Assembly (NCBI GenBank): GCA_900074885.1
Contig: FJUW01000016.1
Coordinates: 410,577 to 474,576, forward strand
Length of the DNA stretch: 64,000 nt
DNA from: Rhynchosporium graminicola
Lineage: Eukaryota; Ascomycota; Leotiomycetes; Helotiales; Ploettnerulaceae
Direction: 5' to 3'
Under the pieces are notes generated by a model. It saw nothing but the letters and a program-made list of their open reading frames with translations. It did no database searches and was not told where the DNA came from. The translations under genes and the position numbers were made by a program. Of this stretch, positions 25,524 through 37,092 are shown one piece after another. How positions within the stretch are numbered: position 1 is the stretch's first letter; every line of letters starts with the position of its first letter.

Positions 25524-26646
25524 GTCTTATTATAGAGGTTCGTAGTATTCTTTATTAAAGTCGAATTCGCTAATAGGAAGTAAGCAAAGTATAATAAAGC
25601 GTCTTTATCGTAGTCTATAGAACTCCTTCTTTAATCTCTTATACTCTAACTCGTCTTATTAAGTAGCTATATCGTTTATTATCTCCTTCTCTCTCTCATC
25701 TCGCTATTACTACGCAGATATCTACTTCTCTAGTACTAGTAGGTTTAATACTATATACTATAGCTATATAGAGAGTATCTTCTCTCCTGCTATACTCTCT
25801 AGTTCCTTTAAGGTCTAACTACTACGTATAGTATCCTATAGAGTATATAGAAGCTTATATAGCTCCTGCGCAGGTTCGTCGCCTTCTTCGATAAATATAC
25901 CTTTAGTACGTAAGGTAAATATAAAGTTATTATTTAACGATTTCTTAATAGATTTGAAAGAGTCTACTATCTAACTTTCGTATATCTCCTTAAATAAGGA
26001 ATATAAAGGTCTATCTACGTAGTCGGAGCTCTTAATTTATCTGATAAGACCTTCTCCCTGTTTCCGTATAGTCTCCGGGTCTAATAGGTCCTTACCGGAG
26101 TTCGCAGGTATATCGAAAGCACTAACCTCGGGAGTATTATTATCTCTTACTATATTAAAGATCTGATTTATATAAGTGTTTTAATACTATTCCGAGGTTA
26201 TTTAGAATAGTAGTTATAGAGTTATTCTTAAGTGTTATATAGTAGTAGGAAGCGCTAGCGTAGCGCGTTCAAGTTTTGACTTCGAGTTTTCGGCGCAACT
26301 TAAAAGCGCGTTCTTTAAAGTCGGGTTACGGTGGTAATCGAAGTACGTAGAAGGTAGGTATATAGAAGTGTAGAAGGTAGGTACGTAGAAAGTAATAGTA
26401 GTATAATATACTAGAATTCGAATCCTTTAACCGTGTCGCAAGTAGAATCCAGGCAAATTATCTTAGTAATTCAAGTTAAATAGCATAGAAAAGACCGTGT
26501 CTTTTCTAGTACTTAAGCTATTACTATAGTAGATATCTCTACTCTTTAAGATTTACTAGCGCGCTCTTTTCAGTAGTCGGAATTCTTAGAATCTAAGAAT
26601 TTAACTGCTTTCAAAGAGTGAAATGATCTATACGTCTATTGATCAA

Positions 26647-26851
26647 TATTAGTATCACTCTGTCGTAGTACGTACAATCAAGTAGTCTGCGTGAGCCAAA
26701 GTATAGTAATAATAGTAGTAGTATTATCTGTTATATCGTAGCTGTCTTTCCTAGGTAGTCGAGACTCCGTAAGGGAGATATATCTGGCCGGCTAAACCCC
26801 GGTGCAGATACTCGACTAACACGTGACTATGGACCAACATATGGACCAACA
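26647..26851 (-). repeat. LTR, outer right (5' LTR of copy B)
   Basis: 205 bp. The outer end GGACCAACA is intact, including two GGACCAACA-like units in tandem. The inner end is converted to TATTAG. This is the mirror image of the outer left LTR. On the minus strand it begins TGTTGGTCCATA, repeated twice, and would hold the promoter. Confidence 0.92.
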
Positions 26852-26856
26852 AATCC
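26852..26856. repeat. Target site duplication, right copy
   Basis: AATCC directly follows the LTR terminus CCAACA and is identical to 12879-12883. Confidence 0.88.
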
Positions 26857-27877
26857 ATTATCAGCGTTTTATGTAAATAGACCATCATATCTGACTACTA
26901 CCCTCCTGAGATACCGTTACTACAGTAGGTATGGTTTTGTAGAGCAAAGCAAAACCCAGAATGTGTCTTGTCGGCTATTTTCTCTCGCCTCTCTTGTAAC
27001 ACGCCGAAAATGGACTTCTGTAGTCTTCGCCGTTGCAGTAGAGCGTCGCTACTCGGGCTTGATAACCGATCTTTCTTGTATGATTTAGGATTTCATGATG
27101 AAGGCGAGGTTTCATGTACGTTAGATGGCTTGCAATACGGGTGAGGGTTCCGCTACCGAGCTGTGAATTGCTATATACCAACCATCCTATTGGGTCTACC
27201 GACAGGAAAAAGATGTATCCTCATACATCCACTCAAAAACAGCCCAGCCCAGCCCAGCCCAGCAGGCCAACCCTCTCGTGAATCGTCCGCCTAGCACAAA
27301 ACGAGATAGATCTTTTTGTCCTCCCCCCAAGAATTAGGGTGATGAAATGAATATACACATGAGTATCTGTTATCCGAAGCAGAAAAGTAAGGATGGGAAG
27401 AGTTTCCATGTACAGAAAGGGCCGGTGATATATATAGGGTCTGACAAGGGGCGGGGATGAGTATGAGTACAAGTTAGGCGATGGAGGGTAGGCTAGGTAT
27501 ATATATATACATAGATATATATCGGTAGGTATAGGTATATTTTATCCCCCCTCATCACCTTCGAGGAACTTGTCTCTCAGTCTTGGTCTTGCATTTTCGG
27601 ATTTAGGTTCAAGAGTTTGCGTTTCGAGACGTGTTTACATTGTCTTTGTATATCTAGCCTAGATTCGGATTTGGTTCCTGAAGAGTCCGCGTTAGAGTAG
27701 TTATATCGTATTGTATTTCTAGAGCGCGTGACGTTGTTTCCAGCCCCCCTTCCATAAAACGCCAGATGCTAATTCTCAAAATCCCAGATCTGTCAAAGTG
27801 AACCAGAGAAACGAAATCCCCATTTCTCGTATTCTCATCTCCCAACTTCATCCTACATGACTCGTAAAATCCTCTGC
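26857..27877. other. Intergenic between copia array and Zn2Cys6 gene
   Basis: Ordinary composition resumes immediately after the target duplication. The stretch holds a pentamer repeat (CCCAG) at 27240-27264, TATA-rich runs near 27500 and the likely 3' untranslated region of the downstream minus-strand gene. No coding sequence is supported. Confidence 0.6.
27240..27264. repeat. (CCCAG)5 pentamer repeat
   Basis: About five uninterrupted pentamer units, read directly from the sequence. Confidence 0.85.
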
Positions 27878-30300
27878 TCAAGCATTATAAGTATTCATAA
27901 ATCCCCAAAAGGAATCATTTGCGAAGTCGCCTTCGAACTGCCACGTTGCATCTGGTACCCCGTTTTCAATGCCGGTTACGTTGGCATTCCCGCTTCCTGG
28001 ACCCCATATCCCAGGGGTCTGCATACCGCTGGCATCTAGGCCTAGGCCACCATCTATCGTGCCGCCGAGATCATTGAACAGGAGATCGTGCATGGGCTGT
28101 AATGGTGCCATGGACGAGAAATCGAATGTCGGTGGTAGGGAGAACGCTTCCCAGGAAGAAGCGGTCGTGGGTATGGTGGTGGAGATAGGTGCTGGTGTGG
28201 ATTCCGTCATGTTGGAGATTGTCGGGAGAGTATATTGTGTCGCGGTTGTGGACGACGAAGCGTTTGTGTTCGTATATGTCCCTGCGCTTTGATTGGTTGA
28301 CGAGTTTGTTGACCCGCTGGAAACGGAAGGGTAAGATGAAGCGGAGTATTGAGGTGTTGTGTATCCTGGGGTGATTGCCGCAGGTGTGGTGCTTGCTGAT
28401 ACAGTTGATGGCCCTTCGGTCTTCGCTGCTCGGTTAAGAGCTTTCTTGAGTCGGACGCAGATGACTTTGAGGACACTCAAGGCCGAATTTGCCATGGCAT
28501 TTCGGTCGCCCATTGTTTCGAATCGATCCATGCCCCATTGGAAGTGCTGGAGTGTGTCGTCCAAGTACTCTGGGTTTTCTGTTGGATGCAAGATGTAGAT
28601 TGCTGCTACTAACACGATGGCGTCGAATGTATTCAGAACCAAGGCGAACATTTTGTAGTGTCGTATGCTCAAGAGATTGAAGTAGGTCCGTTGAGCACGG
28701 AGGATATCAAGACCTGCCTTAAGAGCTGCGGTACGGCTATTGGAGTTGGTAAAAATGTACGGTCGATGAAGAGCCATGACTGTGAAGGCTGCAGCATTTT
28801 GAAGTATTGATCTGGCGGAGCTTAACCAGAAACAATCTGGATGGCGATCGAACGTGGTGTCTGGATTTTGAGTGCGGAAGAATGGAGGTGTGTGTAAAGT
28901 GATCTGGTTGATCATCTTGTGCATCAATTCCAGCTTAGGATAGTTGTTTTGATTCGGGTCTTCCTTTTCAAGATTGAAGATATCCCAAAGAGGAGCAGCA
29001 ACCTCAGCAAGCCAGAGGAGCATGGTAAGTGATGTAGGAGGATCTGAGTCTGTTCTTGGTGCTGGCGCAACTTCTCTCCTGTTTCTTGGCGTAGGAGCAT
29101 CGATTGGAAATCTCGGTTTGCCATCACGAGGGTCTACTGTTGTCGGCCTTCCCAGAATGATTGCCATGTGAATATCCCAGAGTGACAAGATCAACCACAT
29201 TCTTCTTCGAAGCTGCTCCTGCCACAGATTCTCTAGAACATCCTCGGGCTTCTCTTCTACCTTTCGATGATACTGTGATATGTTGGCCTTGTGCAAGCCC
29301 ACTTCTTGGGCATCTCTGATTGTTTGCGATAGGTAGTGCCAACTCTCGGGTACCATTCCACAATTTTTAAGATATGCTGTTCGGAGGAATCCAGCTTGCA
29401 CCGTGACCAAAGTCGTATGCCTTTTACCAAGCAAACATAAGATTTGACATCCGGATTCGCTATAGTCACTGGCAAGGTCATCAAATGACATGCCAGCCGC
29501 ATACTTGAGTGAGTCCAGACTCTGATCATAATCAACTGGCTGGAATTGTAGTGCCATTGCGAGTGTTTGAAAGAGGAGAGCTGGGAAGAACTGTAGATCA
29601 GGTGGTAATTCTTGGGGTCCTTTATTTAGGGTGGAAAACGACAGGCTGTGCCAACTCTTGAGTTGATCTCTAAACGTGCCTTCGTCTAATGGAGAATACT
29701 GCCAGTTGACTTCTCGAAAATAGCATGCAATCAACTTTTCGATATACGGCTTGGCTGGCAGCTGTCTTATCATGCTCTTGTACTTCTCCCGTAGTCCACC
29801 TTGGCCCGCTTGACTCGAGATCATGAGTGACATCGAAGAGGGAATTTCAGTCTCGAGATTCTCGAGCTTGTTGAATATGCCGAGAGTGGTGTTGTTATTG
29901 CCATTCGATTTCGCATATCCAAATGCGCTGACCTGCGCAGCTGTCTCGGACTCCTGCTTAATGACCTTGTACGCCCGGCCATCTTCAGAAGATCCAGTCC
30001 CATTTGCGCTCTCTTCCAGAAGCTGTTGTTTTCTCGCGAACTCGTTCTCGTACTGGCAAAGCGCATGCTTGTTTCGTGCTATGCAGTTGCTGCAGGGCGA
30101 TTGTCGGTCGCACTGTTAATCGTGGGTGAGCTGCTATTAAAAAGCTTGCCTGCGTGGCCAGTGATGCATACCTTCTGCTTCCTGCGGTGACACTCCGTAC
30201 ATGATATCACTATCCTCTTCCTCTTGCGCGGGGGTTTCGAGGGACTCGTAGGCCTCGGCCGCTGCTTGACGTCGGTAGGCGGCTCCATTGCTTGTTCCAT
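27878..30300 (-). CDS. Zn2Cys6 fungal transcription factor with fungal_trans domain
   Basis: Exon 1 (30300-30172) and exon 2 (30112-27878) flank a 59-nt GTATGC..CAG intron and encode 787 aa. Splicing falls inside the zinc cluster and completes it: C-x2-C-x6-C-x5-C-x2-C-x8-C (CTEC, KQKCDRQSPCSNC, then C after IARNKHAL). A basic stretch (PPRKRKR) lies just before it. The large C-terminal part, from about residue 135, is the fungal-specific regulatory region, with IACYFREVNWQYSPLDEGTF, a RRRMWLILSLWDIH segment and RPTTVDPRD. The tail is Ser/Thr- and Asn-rich and probably activating. It should bind DNA as a nuclear dimer; the target genes are unknown. The gene is transcribed away from the histidine kinase gene, with 2.3 kb between the starts. 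It looks intact. Confidence 0.9.
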
Positions 30301-31134
30301 GATCTATGTATGAGTCGCATGCGCCTGAGCGGAGGCACTTGGTACAAAACTCTATCGCGAGGCGCCAAATTCCGCCAGCAGCTCGGGTGAGACGCCGGGA
30401 AGACACCTGGGTGAATTCTATTGCCGTCTTTCAGGGTATGCCATGGAATGAGGGAGGACTGAGTGACAGTTGTGATCGTGATGGTATTAATGGGTGTCGC
30501 CGGAGAGAGATGACGGATTGGGTTTAGATTATTACATACCGTACTCTGATCTACTTATTGTACTGTACGGTATGGTACAAGTACGAATCACCAGAGTGAC
30601 AGCGGAGATAGCAGCTAGCCTCGGAATAAATCCACGAGTCACAAGCACCAGCACCACTAAAACCTTCTACGAAATGATGCCGATGCCTACCTACCTAGGT
30701 ATCTACTATTGTACTAGTAATACTTCCAGGACGAAGGTGGGGGTGGGTTTCAACGTCGCATTTGTTCTGGGAAGCTGGCTTCGAGCTAGAGAGAGTATTG
30801 CGCGGTTTCAAGACAACTGCATAATCGCATGTCCGTAATCCGATTCGATTCGGTTCGGTTCGGATGGTTTATCAAGACCACCTTATCCCTCCCTCCCTGT
30901 GCCCTCGGAGGGGTCTTGTATTCGTACCTGAGCCAAGGAAGGGAAGGGATGCCGGACTAAAATCCGATGTTCAGAAGCGTGGGAACCAAGATGAGACGAG
31001 ATGAGACGAGACGAGACGAGCCGTACCCAGGTACGAAAGGTACGGACGGTAGTTACTAAACAATGTCACGCGAACTAAAGAACCGCTACGTATGAGAGGT
31101 ACAATCGACGACAAATAGCATCGCACTAGGTACT

Positions 31135-31167
<33 letters not shown>

Positions 31168-31168
31168 T
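31135..31168. repeat. (CCCATA)n hexamer repeat
   Basis: About five to six units in tandem. The unit differs from the fungal telomere repeat CCCTAA, so it is not a telomeric remnant. Confidence 0.85.
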
Positions 31169-31578
31169 ACCTAAGAACTACTTATTCGTAATAAGTACCA
31201 GCCAGCTACTTTGTTGTCAACAATATACTGTTTCCCATCGAGAATCCTGAGTACGATCGCGGGCGCTCCCTCAGTAAGCCTTTAAAGTTCTGATCTGGCT
31301 GGTCTGGACCTTTCCACCAATAAATATACTTTGCAGTATTATACTACTTACTGTACAGTAAGGACTTGAGTACAATTTCCCGTCTTTCCTTTCCTGGCTG
31401 GACCCGACCGTTCGTTGGAGTGCAAATCTGGCAGGTGTTACTTAGACGGTACATACAGTACTATCTATCAATCATGGTAGTGTAATACCGGACTTCTTTC
31501 TAGCCTTTCTTTTGTATATATATCTATCTGCCTTTCTACTTACCTAGTAGTACGGGATATGATACTGTATGGTACCGC

Positions 31579-31799
31579 TGTGTTCGGAGGTACAGCGGTT
31601 AAGTATTGTCCCTGGTCAACCGGGATCTTGAAGCTCTCAACCAAGTAAAGCAATACTATCAGAAACAACTGACTTGATCGTACTTACCTAGTACCACTTG
31701 ATTATCTGTTTACTCCTCAATCAAGTAAAGTCTCGAGACCCGCCGAAACCCCCCCCTAGTCGACTCGGGACAACACTTAACCGCTTTACCTCTGCACAG
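31579..31799. mobile_element. MITE, copy 2 (221 bp)
   Basis: A non-coding element with inverted ends. The left reads GAGGTACAGCGGTTAAGTAT and the right, reverse-complemented, reads GAGGTAAAGCGGTTAAGTGT, both followed by TTGTCCC. The interior is homologous to 3321-3531. Its ends match each other better than those of copy 1, so it is probably younger. It sits in the divergent promoter region between two regulatory genes. Confidence 0.7.
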
Positions 31800-32557
31800 A
31801 GTATACTTGTAAACAATACCTACCTACCTTACGGCGGAGTGAGCAAAGAGTAGAGTAAACTTTGTAAAGATACTATACTAACTTTTCAAGTATATATGCT
31901 TCAAATCGTTCTTCTTCCCTTGATATATTCTCGCTTGTCCTCTGATGACGTCTGTGGCGCTGAACCCTGAATACTGGGCAGAAGGTTAAAGTTTCCCTAG
32001 GTTCCATCCATGATCCATTTCATCCTCACCAACTAACCCCTCCCCCTCCCCTCACCCCTCCGAATTTCTCAGTGCATTTGCTTTGCTTTGCTTCGCTTCG
32101 TTAATCGTTGTGCCGTACTAGACACAAAGTTTATTTATGGATGTGCAAGTTCAGTCCAGGTCCAACTGCCACCGAGTCAATCTCGTCGTCCCCCTTATGC
32201 TCCTTATCCCCCCGACATCTCCATTCCTTCTCGCTCAGCCTCAAGACGAGGCCTATATTGTACTTTCGTACCAAAGAGGACATGCAGGCGCATCTGCCCA
32301 GTCGGTCACTTCAACTCCTCGAAGTCTACTCTACCGTACAGACTTGATTTATAGCCTCCTTCCAACATACAGGCTCCGCTATTGGCCTATAATAGCCACT
32401 TACCAAACCCTTCCATGCTCGAGCATACTGCACTATTTTCACCTCGAAGAAACCAGACACCTTGTTGGCCCCCAAGACCACTGTATTCAGTCCCTTCACT
32501 AACGATATCCAATCTTTTCTTCGGCCGGGACCTAGCTTTGGGCCAGCAGTAAGGTCC

Positions 32558-35500
32558 ATGGCACCTGTAGCTTCAACCATAGCTTCCCATGTTGAGGGAG
32601 TATCTGATAGTGCGCGCGCAAGAGAAGTCTACAAGTGCGTACTGCCATTCGAGATATACACTTACACCGAATGATATCTATATATATGTCTCGAACTATG
32701 AACCACTAACAAGTCTGCCTACAGGTACTTCCAGCCGACTTCTACAGACCCCGAGAGTCTTGCTGAGGCTGTCGCACTAGGATCTCCAACAGACGAACGT
32801 AGTGAAGGTGGTCGCGATATCAACGTCAAGGTCAGATCCAATGTCACCTCTTCGAAAATTTCGTCGCCAGACACAGCTCTCACGGCTTTCTGCCAGCTGA
32901 TAACATGGAGGCTTGGGGTTCAGAGGGCCATGATTAGGTCCGTCGTCCCGCAGACTGTCGCCTTCAAGAGGTGCTGACTTTGTCCAGTCTCATAGATGCA
33001 GAAACCCAATACTTTATTGCTGAAGGTACAAAGACCGTGGATCTTGTAGACAATCGCAAACATGCGCCAGGAGACGACCTATGGCTAGGATGCGCGAGTG
33101 TTGAAAAGACAGGACGACTCTGTGAGAAGTAGGGATCCTAATATCTTAGAGACTACAAACACTGATACAAGCAAACAGAACAATTGCAGTTCCGTCAGCC
33201 ACGAATGGGAAATATCCTTCATTCATTGTCAATGACCTCAGCAAGGACGATAGGTTTCAGAACCTTCCTTTTGTTACAGAATCTCCTTGCCTGAGATTTT
33301 ATGCTGGTGTACCTCTGATTACACATCGTGGTATTCCCATAGGTAGCTTGTTTGTGGTCGACGACCGAGTCAGAAATGGCCTCAGTGAGGAGGAGGTACA
33401 TTTCATGGGAACCATGGCAGCAACGATCATGAAGCATATGGAGATGGTCCGAGAAGCAGAAGAGCATCGCCGAGGAATGAAGATGAGCCGAGGATTGGCG
33501 TCATTTGTAGAGGGACGTGCAGAGCTGATTGAGGCCGAGGTGGAGGCTGAAGATGGTGAAGGTACCAGGATTGTTGGACAATTCGAGACCGACCACGTTA
33601 TCACAAAAATCAGATCCAGAGGCTCCGTACGGAGTTCGATATCCCACGCACTTGCTGATAAGGAAAAGGAATATTCTTCTGCCTTGTTCAAGTCGGAGGA
33701 GGAGTTTCTCGCCAAGAATCACCCTGACGGTCAGGCTCGTCCCGACCTGGATGGTATGCCGCAGTCACAGCAGTCGTCCTATGGGGGCACCAGTGCGACG
33801 ATGTCCTCTCCTAATGATGCCAACTGCTCATCTGCTTCTCCATACATGGAGGACTCATCAGAGGCTACCTCCATGAAATTTCTGTTCTCACGCGCCGCCA
33901 ACTTGATCAGGGAAGCTTTCGAGGTTAATGGGGGAGTGGTGTTTTATGATGCCCAGGCTGGCTTTAGCAGCGACATGTCTTATAGCCAGAGACTGAATGA
34001 CGATCCCAGCAGTCATATCGAAAGTGCAACAGAAAGTCAAGCAGAATTTGTGGCGCACACGAGTGCCGATGGCGATGACCACTTTTCGGCAGAAGAAGAG
34101 GGAGGTGGCAAAATTCCGTCGCTTCCTATACTATCTCCACTGGGAGACGGATCTCCAGACTTTGAGCGCATTTCATTCTCACGGACGACGACTAATCCGA
34201 CCAAGTCCTGTGAAATTCTGGGATTTTCAACGCCGGATGCAGCTTCAGTAAATGGGGATCCAGTTCCTGGCTCGCAATCGTTCTGTTCGCTGGACGAAGA
34301 TACGTTGATGGCCCTGCTAAAACGATACCCGAGAGGCAAGCTATGGAATTTTGATTCAGATGGGGCGGTATCTTCGTCATCAGACGATGAGCGTCGGCGA
34401 CCGTTGTCCAAGGATCCCATCGAGCGTAGCAAGGAAGCACGGCGGCGCCTACTAAGGAGCGCAAAGAATAAGAGTGATGCACGGTTGATATCTCGACACT
34501 TCCCGGGCGTGCGGCAATTGTTATTCGTGCCGTTATGGGATGCAGGGCCTTCGCGATGGCTGAGCGGCTGCTTCGCTTGGTCGACCGAACCAACGCGTGT
34601 GCTGTCCAAGCAGAGCGAGCTTGCGTTTCTGAGTGCATTCGGAAATTCCGTAATGGCAGAATGGTCCCGACTCGATACGGAGATCGCTGATCAAAAGAAG
34701 GGGGATTTCATTGGTAGTATTTCGCATGAGCTGCGTTCTCCTCTGCATGGTATATTGGCTAGTGCAGAATTCCTGGAAGAGACCACAACAGGTTGGGAGA
34801 AGGGTTTAGTTGAGACAATCGACAGCTGTGGGAGAACCCTGCTTGATACAATCGTCAGTCTCAAACTCGTCGCTACCACTGGTGTATTTTGCTGACAGCA
34901 TACAGAATCATATCCTCGATTTCTCCAAGATCAATCATTTTGAAAAGAACTGGAAAAAGTCTAAGCGAGCAGGTGGATCTAGGACTACTCCCGGGAAATC
35001 TGGAGGGTCATTAAACCTTGAGCAATCAGACCTTCCAATGCTTAATCTATTCCAGGATATCGACATTTCGGTTCTTTGCGAAGAAGTGGTAGAGAGTGTC
35101 TTTGCCGGTCACGTATTCCAGCATACGACTGCCAAAACTTTCGATATGGTGCCGGATACTCATGGGAAAATGTCAGATGCTCGGAAATCCATCCCGTCAA
35201 CGGACAACATGCTAGGGCCCCAGAAGCTTCAGTCATCAGGTGTGGTAGTTATTCTCGATGTGGCTGCGCACGATTACCACTTCATCACACAGCCCGGAGC
35301 TTTAAGACGTTTGATCATGAATCTCCTTGGCAATGCTCTAAAGTATACTTCCCATGGATACGTCAAAATTACGCTTTCTACAACAAATATGGATGACTAT
35401 CAAGCTGGATCGTCTTCTGCGGGTACTGATGGTGTACCAAGATCAATGGTTTCCTTGACCGTTCAGGATACTGGTCGGGGTATCTCCCCCGAGTTTCTTC

Positions 35501-37092
35501 GATCGAAGCTCTTCATGCCTTTCGCACAGGAGAACTCTGTATCGAGTGGAACAGGCCTTGGGCTTTCAATCGTGCGGAAAATTGTGTCTCTCCTAGAAGG
35601 AGAGATCACCATAGACAGTGAGGTCGGACGTGGGACCCGTAAGTTACATCACTACTGTCTCCATTATTGCTAAAACTTTGCAGGCGTGAGAGTTACTCTT
35701 CCACTTCTTCGAGAGATGCCCAGGAATATCGATTCAGGGGCTTCTTCAAACACCCAAAAGTCCGTCGTTTCTGTTGGCCGAGAAGCAGACGAAATTGTTT
35801 CCAGCCTTCGAGCCCGTGCCAACGGCTACCGTGCGTCACTTCTCGGATTCGACATCGAAACCAAGGATCCAGTCATCCACGATATGGGCCGGCAACTGAA
35901 AAACTCAATCACATCGTTCCTCGTCAATTGGTACGGCATGAGAATCGTCCCGCTTGGGCAGAAATGTGATATACTCATCTCAAACGAGGGTGTCTCGACT
36001 CTGATAACTAAGATTGTTCATCAAATTGGGAAACTTCAGAAACGGTTACCTTCAGTTGTCGTTCTCTGCTCTCATGATACGAGGTTCATGGACCGGACAA
36101 TGTCAGTTTCCGAAGCTGATTTCAATGTCGGCTTCATAGCGAAGCCAGTTGGCCCTCTCAAGTTGGCAAAAGCCTTGTCGCAATGCCTCCAGGGTGTTCC
36201 TTCAATTGGCACGCCTCTGGTCGATGGCCCGACGACCAACAACAGCGAAAGCACAGATCTTAGCAATGTCTTCGAAGGGTTATCTTTGAGTCCTCGTGGG
36301 GGTGAAGTCCTTGACAACAGCCGCATGTCTGCAGACAGTGCAAACGCACGGAAAGCGATTGAGAGCCCAACGCCAAACGGCAGCGACAAGCACGCAGAGT
36401 TCCCATTTCCACAACCAGAAGGAGAAAAGTTAACGCCAAAGAGACGCGCACTCGCCAATAAGGAGAATTCCCAACTTGGCAGTGAGAACAGCGACAGCTC
36501 CAGACTCTCACTCCCAGACACACCACCTGCTTTCTCGTCTACTGAAGCAACACCCACCATAGAAACCACTCTATCAAGCAAACCACTCACCGATCCTAAA
36601 GCCAAACCCACATCACCAACTCTACTCCTCGTAGACGACAACCAGATAAACATCCGCCTACTATCAACATATCTGCACCGCCGCGACTACAACGTTGTTC
36701 ATCAAGCTATGGATGGTCTCCAAGCGGTGCAGAAGGTCGAAGCTCGTAAAGAGGGCTACAACATCATATTCATGGATATCACTATGCCCATCCTGGATGG
36801 CTTTGGCGCCACTCGACAGATCAGAGCGATTGAAGAGAAACGGAGGCGTGATTTCATGTCGAAGACGGATAATTCCGCAAATGAGGGATTGGATATGAAT
36901 ATGGAGGATGCGCCGCATGCGGCGCTCATCATTGCGTTTACTGGCCGTAGTAGTATCGAGGACCAAAATGAGGCTGTGAGAGTTGGTATTGATCTGTTTA
37001 TGACGAAGCCTGTTGCGTTCAAGGAGGTTGGAAAGATAATTGATAATTGGGTCGCGAATCGGGAGAGAGAAAGGAGAGGCATTATCGGATGA
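32558..37092 (+). CDS. Hybrid histidine kinase: GAF, HisKA, HATPase, pseudo-receiver, receiver
   Basis: Six exons (32558-32634, 32725-32937, 32988-33128, 33179-34853, 34906-35638, 35684-37092) keep one frame over 1415 aa. A GAF-like sensor covers about residues 60-220 (TALTAFCQLITWRLGVQRAMISLID, FYAGVPLITHRGIPIGSLFVVDD). The H-box is SHELRSPLHG with His about 660. The kinase boxes follow: N (NLLGNALKYT, about 841), G1 (DTGRGIS), F (LFMPFAQ) and G2 (GTGLGLSIV). The C-terminal receiver has LLVDDNQIN, phospho-acceptor Asp about 1311 in IFMDITMP, AFTG and Lys about 1388 in FMTKPV. No transmembrane segment is seen, so it is probably a cytosolic sensor feeding the Ypd1-HOG/Skn7 phosphorelay. The start codon is the first Met in frame before the first splice; a further upstream exon is possible. 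The fungal HHK group is not assigned. Confidence 0.9.

Larger units (their letters stand above)
19160..26646 (-). pseudogene. Copia Gag-Pol, copy B, RIP-inactivated, with assembly duplications
   Basis: It is collinear with copy A, with RNase H near 19.4-19.85 kb, reverse transcriptase near 19.9-21.2 kb, integrase near 21.4-22.1 kb and Gag toward 26.2 kb. It differs from copy A by scattered transitions, in both directions, so the two copies mutated independently. Two segments appear twice, each repeat preceded by a single N (22435 and 24437). Without those repeats the copy has no indel relative to copy A. Stops occur throughout. Confidence 0.85.
12884..26851 (-). mobile_element. Tandem Ty1/copia retrotransposon array, LTR-int-LTR-int-LTR
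   Basis: Three 205-bp LTRs (12884-13088, 18955-19159, 26647-26851) separate two internal regions that both read on the minus strand. The complete unit is flanked by AATCC duplications. The domain order on the minus strand is Gag, integrase, reverse transcriptase, RNase H, which is the Ty1/copia order. Copy A spans 12884-19159 (6276 bp). Copy B spans 18955-26851 (7897 bp). Subtracting two N-linked duplications (534 and 1087 bp with their Ns) brings copy B to exactly 6276 bp. Both copies are heavily RIP-mutated with stops throughout, so the element is dead. Confidence 0.92.
30301..32557. other. Long divergent intergenic region
   Basis: This 2.26-kb spacer separates the divergent starts of the Zn2Cys6 factor and the histidine kinase. 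It contains several simple repeats (GAGAC-type near 30990-31020, CCCATA near 31135-31168, TTTGC near 32080-32097), the second MITE and pyrimidine-rich leader sequence. Short frames near 32100-32500 overlap on several phases and have no domain. An upstream exon for the kinase cannot be excluded. Confidence 0.55.

Noticed and set aside
12884..26851. CRISPR-like or satellite interpretation of the three spaced LTRs
   Set aside because: Spacing of about 6 kb, coding remnants between them and target duplications identify LTR retrotransposons.
31135..31168. CCCATA repeat as an internal telomere remnant
   Set aside because: The unit differs from CCCTAA and is far from any subtelomeric feature.
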